Positions 46,994-59,042 of a stretch of 64,000 nucleotides of DNA are shown here, in pieces. The stretch lies in NCBI GenBank assembly GCA_006503535.1, contig QYRS01000003.1, positions 2,108,001 through 2,172,000 of the forward strand, read 5' to 3'. Made by a program: the position numbers and the translations under genes. Numbering within the stretch: position 1 is the stretch's first letter; every line of letters starts with the position of its first letter. The DNA comes from Arthrinium phaeospermum. Lineage: Eukaryota; Ascomycota; Sordariomycetes; Amphisphaeriales; Apiosporaceae. The notes beneath the pieces are model-generated. The model was not told the origin of the DNA and made no database searches. It was given only the letters and a program-made list of their open reading frames with translations.

Positions 46994-48743
46994 ATGGAAA
47001 AAAAGGGAACTGTTTTTCTCGCGGACGCAATCCACGATTCGTTGGTTAGCGAGAAAGATGGTACCTCGAGAGACGTTCACGACATGCACCGCATGGGCAA
47101 GAAGCAACTGCTCAGGGTGAGTGTCAAGCCAGTCTATACACTCGTGGCTCGAATCCAGCTCATCTAACCATGTTCTATAGCGCAACTTTAGGTTCTTCTC
47201 CATATTCTCCTTTACCGTCGTTCTCCTGAGCACATGGGAGGTGGTTCTGGGGTAAGCAGCTCGCACACTAAGATTGGTGAGGTGCATGCACACTTATCAT
47301 ATGGCAGGACTGCCGCATTCGGCCTGGACAACGGAGGCACCGCCGGCCTGATATATATGTACATTCTGTCATTTGCCGGTTACATCTTCGTCATTGCCAG
47401 CATGGCAGAAATGGCATCCATGGCACCGACCGCGGGTGGCCAATACCACTGGATCTCGGAATTCGCACCACCTTCAGCGCAGAGATTCCTATCCTACACC
47501 ATGGGATGGCTATCGGTGATGGCCTGGCAGTGCGGCACGGCGGCGGGCTGCTTCCTCGCCGCCACAGAGCTTCAGGGTATCATTGTGCTCAACTACGCTG
47601 ACTACACTTTCCAGAACTGGCATGGTACCCTGATCTCTATACTCATTGCCATACTGCTGGTTGTGTTGAATACTGTCGGTGCCAGACTATTGCCCTATCT
47701 GGAAACGTGTGCTTTCGTCTTACACATGACGGGTTTCTTCGCTTTTGTCATTCCTGTGTGGTCCATGGGTCCCAAACCCAGTGCCTCGATGGACGTCTTC
47801 ACCCGGTTCACGAATCAGGGGGGTTGGCAGAGTATGGGACTTTCTGTTTTGATCGGGATCATCACGCCAGTCACTGCTTTGATTGGATCCGACTCGGCGG
47901 TGCATCTCGCAGAGGAGCTTCGAAATGCGTCAAAGTCCTTACCCCGAGCCATGATGGCCACCATTGCCCTCAATGGCGGCCTTGGCTTCGTCACGGTGCT
48001 GTGAGTGATGTCGCCTGCCACACCGATCACCATTGTATCAAAGAAGCTGACCCTTTTTCTACAGTACATTCTGTTACAACATTGGCGATATAACAACTGT
48101 CATCGACACTCCCACCGGCTTTCCCTTCATCCAGTTATACTACAACATGACCGGCTCCGTCAAAGGGACCACCGCCATGGTCTCGGTTATGATCATATTG
48201 TCCATCGCCAACGCCACGGCCAACATGGCAACCGCGTCCCGGCAACTGTTCGCCTTTGCGCGGGACCAAGGCGTCCCATTCCAGCGGTTCTTCGCGCACG
48301 TACCGGACCGGGGGCGGACCCGCGAGACGCCCTTCAACGCCATCCTCTTCACGGGCGTCGTGTCGAGCCTCCTGTCCGTCATCAACGTCGGCTCCACCAT
48401 TGCTTACAACCAGCTCGCGTCCATGGGCATCGCGGCCCTGCTGTCGTCCTACCTCGTCAGCACGTCCTGCATGGCCCTGCGCCGCGCTCGGGGCCAGTCG
48501 CTGCTGCCCGCGCACTTCAGGCTCGGCCGCGCCGGCTTGCCGGTGAACCTCGTGGCCATCGGGTTCCTGCTCCTGGCGTTCGTCATGAGCTTCTTTCCGC
48601 CCGTCGCCCACCCCGCCCCCGATACGATGAACTGGGCCGTCATGGTCTACGGTGCCGTGATCGTGGCTTCGTTGGCGTACTATATACCCGTGGGGAGGCA
48701 TCACTACAAGGGGCCGGTGGCATATGTGCGACAGGAGGACTAA
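46994..48743 (+). CDS. Amino-acid / GABA-type permease (APC superfamily)
   Basis: Exons 46994-47116, 47181-47251, 47308-48000 and 48065-48743 give 521 aa. The cytosolic head ends with DMHRMGKKQLLRRNFRFFSIF, a typical lead-in of fungal GABA/choline permeases, followed by the first membrane segment and GLDNGGTAGLIY. About twelve hydrophobic segments follow. Other family marks are GGQYHWISEFAP in loop 2-3, the GSDSAVHLAEELRNASKSLPRAM loop after helix 6, and ANMATASRQLFAFARDQGVPF. This places it with the uga4/hnm1-like amino acid and polyamine transporters of the plasma membrane. The exact substrate (GABA, choline, other amino acid) cannot be read from sequence. Confidence 0.93.
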
Positions 48744-48959
48744 GATGGGTACAGCAGCGGGTTGGGCGAGCTTCGACAAAGATCGAATTATTTGGCAAAC
48801 GTACTTCGGGCCAACTATAACATTGATGATATCACTCACTCTTGTACGGCACTTACCTTAATCTACTTTGCCCTATACTCCCGATTGATTCCGTCTTTAC
48901 TTACCTTTTCTTCCCGTCTCTTCTGTCCTCCCGACGTCAAGTACTTACATAGGCACTAC

Positions 48960-49628
48960 TTACACACTAGTTTCGGCCTCAAAGTCGTACAGATACTCCA
49001 GCATAATCCCGGGAACGCGCTCCGACTGCCCCCACTGGCCCGGCCCCTTCTCCTCGACGACAAACAGGTGGCCGAGCCCGAGCGCCGCCGCCTCGGGAGT
49101 CTGGAGCCAGCGCAGGATGCGCCAGGCCGCGAGCGAGGCGTGCACGTCCTGGCAGGCGCCGCGGTACGCCTCGGTCCGCAGCCGCGCCTCGACGCCCCGG
49201 AAGTGGTCCTCCCACAGGGCGGTAGACGCGGGCTGGGTGTACGCGCTCATGTCGACGGGGATCACGTGCTGCGTCAGCGACTTGTGGTCCGAGGGCTGGT
49301 GCCGGGGCCGGCGGACGCCCTTGATGCGCTGGGCTTCGGCGGCGTCGGCGCGGGCGAGCTGCTCGAGGCGCGGCTGCAGGAACCGCTCGTCGTAGCTCCA
49401 GAGGGCCGTCTCGACGGGCTTGGCGGCGATGAGAGACGCGGCTTGCTCGGTGGTCAGGTTCAGGGCGGTGGTTAGCTTGGTCCAGGCTTGGGTGTTGTGG
49501 GCGGCCTCTTGCCACCAGCCTCTGGCTGGAGAGGGGCCTTTGGTCGTGACGCTGGCAGGGGCAGGGGCGGAGGAGCCACTCGCACTATTGTTTCAGATTT
49601 CCTGAGAACCTTGATGTTGGTCAGCCAT
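48960..49628 (-). CDS. Small protein of unknown function, uncertain 5' end
   Basis: Best model: exon 1 49628-49610, intron 49609-49526, exon 2 49525-48960, giving 194 aa starting MADQHQARGWWQEAAH. Read straight through from ATG 49628, the same frame hits TGA at 49595-49593 (codon 12) and then stays open to the stop at 48960-48962. The 84-nt intron that removes the stop has a weak donor (GTTCTC) and a good acceptor (CTCCAG). The protein is helical and Ala/Glu/Arg rich, with WWQEAAHNTQAWTKLTTAL, WSYDERFLQPRLEQLARAD and HVIPVDMSAYTQPAS. No family recognised. A TATATAA-type box on the minus strand at 49771-49778 and a GTAAGT donor just below suggest a 5' UTR intron. It may also be a pseudogene. 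Confidence 0.55.
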
Positions 49629-50334
49629 TGTGAGTATGTTGTCCGTGTATGTCGGCTGGGCAAGTAGGAGAGACAGTGGATATGTGTATGTAAATCTGGA
49701 GTCAAGTGTGACAGTGAGTGCTTGAGATAGCTGGATGCAACTACTTACAAGATCCCCACGATTCTGACTCGGTTATATAGGGGGTTCCAACTATCACCCA
49801 CAAGCCTATTGCTGTTGCTATTGACAAGACTATTGTTGCTCTCGTTCGTTAAGAAGGGCAAAGTGAAGACCATATTAATAATCTCCGGATTTCAAACAAA
49901 ACCCTGGGGAACGAAAGACGGAACAATGAAGAAACTACTTCTTTGACCAAAGTGTTGCTATCAGCTCTTTGTTCTGAAAATACGAACTGATCGCCATGGG
50001 AACGGTCTTCTAGCTCCTTGCCCCTTTTCAAAGCAGCAACTGCAGAAATGGATATCACTAATAGTAAGTTTCTTGCATACGACAGTATCAATAGAGTCTA
50101 ATAGCTACTGCAATGTCCTACCTATCCCACGGTATCTAAGGTTGGTGGTTCATCCGTTTGTGTCTCCTAGGTACCTTTGCAACAACCCAGCTCAAAGACG
50201 AACCGATTTATGGTTGGCCCGTTTGCTCATAAGGCCCCATATATTGTTGCTAAGTCAAAACCACTATCCAAGGTCGTCCCCAGTACCATACTTATGCTAT
50301 CATAAGCCATCAAACTTTCAACAAACAACGATCT
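49629..50334. other. Intergenic
   Basis: Promoter side of the small minus-strand gene and upstream flank of the tRNA gene. No further feature. Confidence 0.5.
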
Positions 50335-50407
50335 GCCTGGTTAGCTCAATCGGTAGAGCGTGAGACTCTTAATCTCAAGGCTGCGGGTTCGACCCCCGCA
50401 TCGGGCT
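50335..50407 (+). tRNA. tRNA-Lys (anticodon CUU)
   Basis: A complete 73-nt cloverleaf can be folded. The acceptor stem is GCCTGGT with ATCGGGC, discriminator T; the D arm is GCTC/GAGC with AATCGGTA loop. The anticodon stem is TGAGA/TCTCA with loop CTCTTAA, and the anticodon CTT is at 50368-50370. The T arm is GCGGG-TTCGACC-CCCGC. A and B box promoter words are intact (TAGCTCAATCGG and GGTTCGACCCC). There is no intron. A T-run about 40 nt downstream (near 50448-50457) can end Pol III transcription. Confidence 0.95.
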
Positions 50408-50705
50408 CAATTCCTGATGCATCTCATAAACTGAGATATGATCGACCTTTCTTTTTTGCATTTTCTACATTTTGTTTCTCGGGTCTCCAATACCTTTTTG
50501 CATCAAGACTGTGTTATACGAACATGCGATCAGGGTAATAGGCCATGTGAAAGACAAAGTCACGATACAACTAAATATGGCAGTAATCTGCGATGCATCT
50601 TGTATTAAGTTTTAGATACTAAGAGCTGGCTGTCTATCTATTGCCAGTTCTGTGAAAAGGGCACGCGTATTATTCTTTGGGTTTGGTCTTCTGGCCCCCT
50701 TGCGT

Positions 50706-52023
50706 CTACTCTTTGGAAGAAGACGTGCCGTTAATACTGAAACGGTAGCTGGCCTGGAGCACGTAGGGGTCGCCGCCGGGCGCGAAGACCTGCTTGTCCT
50801 GGCGGCCCCAGGCGGGCTGGTTGATGGCGTCGATCCAGTCCTCGACCTCCATGACGACGCAGCCGTACTGGGGGATGGTGCGCGGGAAGTCGGCGTTGTC
50901 GTGCAGGCCCTGCGTCGACTTGAGCGTCACCGACCCGTTCATCCCGTTGCACGAGTACAGCTGGTAGGCCTCCTGGTCCGAGTAGACGTCCAGCTGGATG
51001 CCCGACCACGCCGAGTGCAGGCGCGCCACGTAGCCGTCGTTGCGCCAGTCGTAGGGCCCATTCTGGGCGCGGTTCACGAGCCAGCAGTTGTCTAGTAAAT
51101 AACAAAAAACATTGATCAGTATTCAGGGCATCATGAAAATGTGAAATCAATTGAGTTCAATGAGGGAGGGACTTACCGTAACCGGTGCAGTTGAAACCGC
51201 AGTTGTCCTTGAGCTCGGGGTCGCCGAAGCTGGCGCCGATCTGCTTGGGGGCGGACCAGAAGTCGTTGACGGAGCCCTTGTGGTTGGCGAGGATGTCGCC
51301 AGTGGGGATTAGGATGTTGTCGACGCCGACGCGCTGGCCGCTGTAGGGCAGGTGGAAGGTGTGGTTGAGGACACTGCTGGTCTCGTTGTTGGAGAAGCCG
51401 TCGAGGTTCCAGTAGACGTGGCTGCTGAGCATGATGGGCGTCTTCTTGGTCGTGGCCAGGGCCACCATCTTGAAGTCCCAGGTCCAGCCGGTCACGGTGT
51501 AGGTGATGTACGAGACCACCTCGCCGGGGAAGCCTTCCTTGCCGTCCGGGTCCACGATGCTGAAGGTGATGCTGTCGTCGGTGTGCGAGACGACGGTGAA
51601 GTTGCGCCAGTCCCAGCCGTCCTTGCCGCCGTGCAGCGTGTCGGCGCCCAGGGGCGCGTCGGCGGTGGGGTTCTCGTTGGGGGTGATGTGGTACGTCTCC
51701 CCGTCCAGCTCGAAGGTGCTGTTCCGGATGCGGTTGGCGTACCGGCCGGGCACGCCGCCAAAGTGGTTGTGCTGCTTGTCCACCTCGTAGTAGGTGGCGT
51801 TGTCGAAGCCCGCGACCACGTCGCGCTGGATGCCGTACTGGTCGTTGACCAGCATGTGCGTCAGCGACGCGCCGTAGGTGATGAAGCCGGCCTGCAGGCC
51901 CTCGCTCTTGATCCAGTAGAACCCATTCTTGTCCGGGCCGGGCCCCTTGGTCCCGTAGGCTTGCGCCGAAGCCAATGGGAGCAGGGAAGCTCCCAAGGCG
52001 ACGAGATGAGCGTTCAGATGCAT
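50706..52023 (-). CDS. Secreted aldose 1-epimerase (galactose mutarotase family)
   Basis: Two exons, 52023-51177 and 51091-50706, give 410 aa. A signal peptide (LVALGASLLPLASAQA) precedes the epimerase fold. Typical marks are ITYGASLTHMLV, RDVVAGFDNATYY, HFGGVPGRYANRI, LHGGKDGWDWRNF, SSHVYWNLDGF (catalytic His region) and, in exon 2, SGIQLDVYSDQEAYQLYSCN. The enzyme interconverts alpha and beta anomers of hexoses such as galactose. The signal peptide and several N-glycosylation sites indicate an extracellular form, seen in moulds that live on plant polymers. An upstream frame stays open for 140 codons but has no ATG, so the ATG before the signal peptide is preferred. Confidence 0.93.
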
Positions 52024-54528
52024 CGCGACTCTTTTATATTGTGTTGAGGGGGAGATGAACCGTGCGGGAAGGAAGTAGGTACGGGAACCGGGCAGCACGG
52101 GTGGATATATTGATGGAGTTGGCGCTGCTAGCAAGTGGCTGATGAGTAACACTGGGGAAACGCGCGTTTTACTCGAATTGGCAAGTAGGCGGCCTTTTGA
52201 TCTCTTTGCAATTGAATGGAAAGATACAGCCAAGTTATGAGAGAAGACCCAGAGCAGGCAATTGACTTGACAGAAACCGCTTCGCAGAGTCTGGGGAAGA
52301 GAGGCAGGGCAAAGCAAGACACGGGAAACACGGGGAGAGATGTCACTTTTAATATTAAGCTTCGAAGGATGCTGGCCATGTCGATCCACCAGACCAGCCG
52401 ATGGCCATTGGCCTGTTTCCTCTCTCTCTTTTACTGCACTCATGCATATCCCTCTAGTTCTAGTCGACCCGGCTGCAGGTGTAGTATGTAATATGTAGTG
52501 CAGTGTACCGGCTGGGAAAATGTAACCTGGACGCGAGCTAGCATACGTTATACTGCTTGGATCCTTGTACTGGCTGGGTCCCTCCGGCCGGAATCTACTC
52601 GCTCTACTCCGCTTTCTCTCTTCGCTCCCTAGCCGAAAAGTTGGGGTAAAGGCAAACGACGTAACCGATGGTCAGCATACTCCTAGTAGGCAAGGGGGGC
52701 CACGAGATGTGACTGGAGCGTTTAGATTGGGGAAAGATTGCGGCGTTACTGTTCGCTTTGTTTCCTTGACCTTGTTTTTTGTTTCTTGCCTGGGTGATCG
52801 TGGTTGGGGAAAACGTGCGATTGGGGCCACCCAAGCACTATTGTGACCTGCCTAATTGGAGTGACGAACGGTACAAGCTTCGTCTGAAAGACAGCATCGA
52901 CGAATCAGACATGTTCTAGAAGGAAGTCGTTGGGTTTTTGGAACTCTCATAGTCTATTCGCACGTCTGTATTTGCATAGTACGAGTTTGTCGGGCATTGT
53001 CGTCGGTTGTGTCGTTGTTGACAACGGTTTACAAGGCGTAGAGACAATGGGAGAATGGGGAGATTGCGGGTCATTTCCCGATCAATGGCAGGATCTAGGG
53101 CCGACGATCGTCATCGACTCACCCACCCCGGCTGCGTTCTGTTATACATGTTTCCCCGGAACGGAAACGGTCAGGCTTTCAGCTGTGTTCATGTGCCTTA
53201 CAGGAAGGGGTGTCAAGGTTGCACGAGTCTTCTCCTGCAATCCTACCACACTGACTTACCGAATAGCCAGACCTCCAGTGCGACTTACTGCGACTCATTG
53301 ATTTCTCCTCACAACTCGCTTCCTCGAGTAAGCAAGTCCAAAACATGCACAGGAAGAACTCATGTAGCTCCTTGCCCGAGCCCTGAAAAAGGAGTATGCC
53401 ATATGCCAGTACCCGAGCGACAGAGTGTTTCGACAAGAATGACGAGATACTCTCCGACTGTCTCCTCGGCCGCCTTTAACCCGTCCAACAGAACAGGGAC
53501 AGGAGACAAGGGAGTCTAAATCCCTAACTCACCGTCCAGAGACATTTCCCAACTTTACCGGGGCGTTCCATGTCGGGGTCAAGCTCATCGAATGCGGGGT
53601 AAAGCGCCCCCCCCAACCCAAAACCCCAGAAAACCCATAAGCCTTGGCAACACGATGTGGACGGCACGACGGGAATGGCTGGCAGGCTGGAGTCTGGGGG
53701 ACTTCCCCGCTTTCTTCACCTTCGATGCTCCGTCACACGGGAAACGGGTGGCTGGGTTTGTGACTTTCGTGTATGTAGCTTGTCCTCCCTAGCATCCAAC
53801 TCGGCCGGTCATGAGGTCGAGTGGTGCGACCTATCATATCATCCACAGTATGCATCGGAGATGAAGGGAGGTACCGGTCTAGCTTATCCGACTTCTGAAG
53901 TTACCAATAACGTACCCCATACTATGGATTCCATGTACCCAGCAGGAAGGGAAGTTTGACACCTGCGTATTGCGTATTGCGCCTGTCAGATGATTTCTGC
54001 ACGCTTAACACCGGCACCACAGCTCGCCCTCGCCCTGCCAGCTCGCCTTGATTTTTGGTTATGTATGTTTGCTGCCTCGCAGGGGAGCCAAGCGTAGAGT
54101 TTCGGACCGAAGACGACGATGAATCTTCCACTGAGGACCCAGAGCCCACTTACAAAGATCAAATGTGCTACGTACATGGTTGAAAGTCGTGTGGATACAG
54201 CCAGTCAACCTATAAGAAGCGAGATAGGAATGTGGACTTTGAGACAGAATCAAAGGTCACACTCAAGAGATGCGCTCAAGGCACAATGAGTATTAGAAAA
54301 CAGGCAAATTCGATAAGCTAACCATGCTACAATCATGCTATACTCTAGAAGGGTTAGTCTTGAAAGACCGACTCTCTGCTTCTCTTCCTTCGACAGACTC
54401 ACAAGGATTTCAACGATCAGCACAGGAATAGCAGGAGTATCTGCCAAATCAACCATGGTGCGTCAATTATCCATTCTACAGAGACCTATACCATACACTC
54501 GCGCTCGTGACACCTCCTATTTCATCTC
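52024..54528. other. 2.5 kb intergenic region
   Basis: Promoter of the epimerase gene and 3' side of the V-ATPase gene. Open frames are short and conflicting. I see no RNA gene or repeat of note. Confidence 0.5.
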
Positions 54529-56300
54529 CTATGCGTCAATCAAGTTCTCCTCCTGTTGCTGTTCCTGCTGCTGTGCGGCCTCGTCCTCTGGGTGGGCCTT
54601 GTTCTTGCCCTTGCGCTCGGCGGCCGAGCGCTGGTAGAACTCCGAGATAACCTTGGCCGGGATACGGTTGAGAAGCTCCTTGGGGTAGATGCGCAGCAGG
54701 CTCCACGCAATATCCAGGGACTCGTAAATGCTTCGGGACTCGTAAGCACCCTGTGCGACAAAGTTGCGCTCGAACTTGTCCAAGAACTCCAAAGAGAGCT
54801 TGTCTTCCGACGACAGAGCCTCCTCACCGACGACAGCCTTCATGGCCGCGGCATCACGACCAATAGCGTACTTGGCGTACAGCTGGTTGGACACATCACC
54901 GTGGTCCTTACGCGTCATACCCTCACCAATGGCAGACTTCATCAGACGCGACAAAGACGGCAACACGTTGATGGGCGGGTAGATACCACGGTTGTCGAGT
55001 TGACGATCGACGTAAATCTGGCCCTCAGTAATGTATCCTGTCAAATCGGGAATAGGGTGTGTGATATCGTCGTTAGGCATGGTCAGAATGGGGATCTGGG
55101 TGATGGATCCGTTTCGTCCTTCGACACGACCGGCGCGTTCGTAGATGGTGGACAAATCAGTGTACATGTAACCGGGGTAACCACGTCGACCGGGCACTTC
55201 TTCTCGGGCAGCCGAGACCTCACGCAGAGCGTCACAGTAGGCGGTCAAATCTGTAAGAATGACCAGAACGTGCTTCTCCAGCTGGTAGGCGTAGTATTCG
55301 GCGGTCGTCAGCGCCAGACGAGGAGTAATAATACGTTCGATTCTGCGGTGGCATCGTTAGCGAACCAAAGTTACAACAAGGCTATTGACAGTACAGCGAT
55401 CAACTTACGTAGGATCGTTGGCAAGGTTAAGGAACAGCGTGACACGTTCCAGACTGCCGTTCTCCTCGAAATCGCGAGTGAAGAAACGGGCCGTCTCCAA
55501 GTTGACACCCATGGCGGCGAAGACAATGGCGAAGTTGTCTTCGTGGTCGTCGTGGACGCCCTTGTTGGTGGCGCCCTTGTTCTGAGCTTGCTTGACCAGA
55601 CCGGCCTGTCGGCAAATCTGCGCGGCAATCTCGTTGTGAGGCAGACCGGCAGCCGAGAAAATAGGAATCTTTTGGCCACGGGCAATCGAGTTCATGGTGT
55701 CGATGGTCGAGATACCGGTGGAGATCATCTCCTCGGGGTAGACCTAGTATCGTGTAAGCATCCGGAACATGTACGACGACTGCCGTTCGTTTGTGTGTGT
55801 GTGCATACTCTGGAGTAAGGGTTGATGGGACTTCCGTTGATGTCCAGGTACTCCTCGGCAAGCACCTTGGGGCCCTTGTCGATGGCGCGTCCCGAACCAT
55901 CGAAGATACGACCCAGCATGTCCTCGGACACACCGAGCTTCAAGCTCTCTCCGGTGAACTCGACCTTGGTCTTCTTAACATCGATACCGGTGGTACCCTC
56001 GAACACCTGAACGACAGCTCGGTTGCCTATATGCCGGGCAAGATTGTCAGTATGCTTGCTGCGTATATATATCCCGCGCATCCATTTTAAGCCGCATCCT
56101 GCCCACTATAACTGACCTCGAGCCTCCAGGACCTGCCCAGATCTGACAGTTCCATCGGGGAGCGTCAGACTGACGATTTCGTTGTATCTAGGGAACTTGA
56201 CATTGTCGAGGATGACCAGCGGTCCGTTGACACCGCCGACGGTGTTGTACCGAAGGCGCGGCACGACCGAGTAGGACGACGACTCGCGGGGGTCGGACAT
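54529..56300 (-). CDS. vma2: V-type proton ATPase subunit B (Vma2)
   Basis: Exons on the minus strand: 56300-56117, 56026-55809, 55743-55409 and 55342-54529 (516 aa, the usual length). Marks include [35 protein letters not shown], the P-loop-region equivalent [59 protein letters not shown] and [21 protein letters not shown]. The subunit alternates with subunit A in the catalytic V1 head that drives proton pumping into vacuoles and other organelles; B subunits have non-catalytic nucleotide sites. The extreme C-terminus is Gln/Glu rich as in other moulds. The four-exon structure uses clear GTAAGT/GTATGC/GTCAGT donors. Confidence 0.97.
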
Positions 56301-57112
56301 GGCTGCGAAAGGTGGGTGGGAAATGCTATCAATAGGAAGAAGGATGCGAATTGAATGACGGGAGCTCGAAGCTCTGCAGGTCGGCTGGGAGCGACACGAT
56401 TGCGGGCAGGTGGTCGGGGGGAGCAGATAAATTGCTCTTGTCGAGTTGGTAGAAGATCAAGCACGGCAAGCTTCAGACAGGCATGCACTGTAGTCAAGTC
56501 AGTTGGAGCTTCCACCGACGCACTAAAGCGTTGACGTCGGGTTTCCTTGGAGGCTTAGCCGCCAGACTGCGCTAATGCTGATTCAGGTAAGGAGCTAAGA
56601 TTCAAAACTGGCCCCGCCGGTCCAAGCATCTCCAGCCTCCTCTCACTTGCTTCGTATCACATCACATGACTCCGACGCCATGGTTTCCTTTATTACAGGT
56701 ATTAACTTCAATTTCTATGTTTCGACTCTTTCAAGAAGGTAGTGCAGTTGTCAAAAGCAAGAGAAGATGATCGTAGTCTGAGATGGGCTATCATGTCGGT
56801 TGCTGGGTCCACGTAGCTTTGTTGCTCTAACAGCCCAGTACCTAGCGTCATATGTAAAGACCATAAGCCAGCCATAATAGCCAATAACTAAGGGCATATC
56901 TGAACCAGCTATATATAGTACTATGCAGGTATCGTTACACCCTTCATTATAGACAAACTAGAATGTAATTTACAAGAGGTCAAGTTCGACGTCAAGGTCA
57001 CGGTCCCTTATTTTTGTAACTGACGATCCCAAGGGGACAGCTATCGTAAGCCGACATATTGTATTTATATTTCTCAGCATTTCGAGTGATTTAGCTATGT
57101 ATCCATATGTAC
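56301..57112. other. Intergenic
   Basis: Promoter of vma2 and 3' side of the HMG-CoA lyase gene; CATCACATCACATGA at about 56657-56670 is a small repeat. No gene. Confidence 0.5.
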
Positions 57113-58302
57113 TCAGGCGGTCTTCGCGGTAGCGTTTCTACGCATGCCCAAGACGGCTTTGCCGACGGCAGAATCGTTGGGCTTGCCAATCTCCTTGGTG
57201 ATCCAGTCCCCAATGTCCGCGACCGCGTCCAGGTCGACGCCAGTGTCCATGCCGAGGCTTTCCAGGAAGTAGACCATGTTCTCCGTCGCCACGTTGCCCG
57301 TGGCCCCGGGGCTGTAGGGGCAGCCGCCGAGGCCGCCCACGGAGCTGTCGAAGGTTCGGATGCCGTGCTCGAGGGAGATGGCCGTGTTGACCAGGGCCTG
57401 GCCGTACGTGTCGTGGAAGTGCATGGCGATATCCTCGTTGCGGATGCCCGCCGCCGCCATGCACCTCAGCAGCTCCTGCGTGCGGGGTGCCGTGCCCATG
57501 CCGGTAGTGTCGCCGAGAGAGATTTCGTCGGCACCCATCTCCAGCAGGGAGGTGGCGATCTCCGCGACCTTGTGGGGGTCGACCTCGTAGCCCTCGAAAG
57601 GACAGCCCAGGACGACCGAGATGTAGGCGCGGGCGCGCAGACCCATGTTTTTGGCTCCTTGGATCACCGGTGCGAACCGCTCGAGGGAGGTTGCAATGTC
57701 GCAATTGAGGTTCTTCTGAGAGAAGCTCTCCGTCGCGGCCGCAAAGACGGCCAGCTCCACGGCTGGCCTGCCAGTCTTGTCTGTCCCTGCCAGGGCGTCT
57801 GCTTGCGTCAAGTACGAACCGGCTTGCTCTTCGAGGATCGTTTTCGCGTTCTCGAAGCCTTTCACGTTCGGTGCGAGAAAAGAATACGTGACGGGTGCGG
57901 CGGTCGACATCCGCTGCCCTAGGAGATGCTTCATAATCTCACTAGAGCCGTCCATCTGCGCATCACAGTATCAGAGAAGTGTGGATTACAGGCTGAGAGC
58001 GGGGTTGAGGGCGACCATACCTGAGGTACCCATTTCGGCGAGACAAATGAGCCTGCCTCGACGGTGGCCAGGCCGGCTTTCGCAAGTCTGGTGATCAATT
58101 CAATCTTGGTCTCCCGAGAGATGGATTTCTTCTCGTTCTGGAGGCCATCCCGCGGCCCGACCTCGACAAGTCTGATGTGGTTGTTGGAGGCCGGTCGCGG
58201 GTTCTTGACGTCGGAAGCTGTCGCATAGCATCGTAGGTAGGGGGCGCGCAAAGCCACCCGTTGGCGGGCGGCGAGTTGGATCATGGGTCGCACGGAAGCC
58301 AT
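57113..58302 (-). CDS. Hydroxymethylglutaryl-CoA lyase (mitochondrial)
   Basis: Two exons, 58302-58021 and 57955-57113, give 374 aa. The first 30 residues are rich in Arg, Ala and Ser without acids (MASVRPMIQLAARQRVALR), as expected of a mitochondrial presequence. The TIM-barrel core shows VEVGPRDGLQNE, VEAGSFVSPKWVPQ, YSFLAPNVKGF, SVVLGCPFEG, ISLGDTTGMG, HFHDTYGQALVN and the lyase signature GLGGCPYSPGATGN with its active-site Cys. The enzyme splits HMG-CoA into acetyl-CoA and acetoacetate, the last step of leucine breakdown. The leucine-pathway genes it is sometimes clustered with are not next to it here. ATG 58302 is the first in frame. Confidence 0.95.
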
Positions 58303-59042
58303 TGTGAGTTCATCGCGGCCGAGCAATGGTTCTTCGGCCGGTTTCGTTCGTCGCTAGTTTCTTGTTAAGCTCTGTAGTCGTTGTCGATTCGAAGGTTGAC
58401 CGAGGCCACAGAGGGGGGCAAGCTCTTGGAAGCTTGGAAGCTCCAAAGCCGGAGATAGCCGGTCATAGTTAGTGGGTGCGGCTCAGCTTGCATGAGAGAT
58501 CAGCCGGGAATCCGGGAATCTGGGGAAGTATTAAACAAACAGATCCCCCCAAAACCACGAAATCTTTCTCCTGAAAGATGCTAGTCGGTGATTTTCCATA
58601 TTATTTGTTTTGCACGAAAGTACGACTCGGCAGAACCCATTACCAGCTCTCCAATGGCGGAAGCATATCACAAGCGACTCGGGTGAAAAGTCGCCAGTTG
58701 CCACGCCACGCTGACATTGTGACACTCACCAAACCAACACCCAGCAGACGCAGCGATGCTTTTTCTGTGTAGCGCTGACCTGAGCCCATAAAACCACTGT
58801 CTGGCTAATTTCAAGACGATGGCTTCTTAGCTCTTACTTGCGAGCCCCCTGCAGGGATGGGTTCGGGCCACACTCGGTCGCTAGCGTTACGTAACGTGCC
58901 TTAAGGAACTTGCTTTGAAATCACCGAAGAAGCCGTGAGTTTGCTGTCTCAGAATGAATCATTTTTCTGCCATGATATATGCATCCGCCTTATCCCTTTC
59001 TTTTGTTTGACAGGCTATTGTGAGTGTTGTTTATATGCCAGC
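58303..59042. promoter_or_regulatory. Divergent intergenic region
   Basis: 740 bp between the head-to-head HMG-CoA lyase and membrane acyltransferase-like genes. No recognised binding word; no gene. Confidence 0.45.

Noticed and set aside
54556..55818. 420-codon open frame on the plus strand across vma2
   Set aside because: It runs through vma2 exons and introns; the minus strand encodes the highly conserved V-ATPase B subunit.
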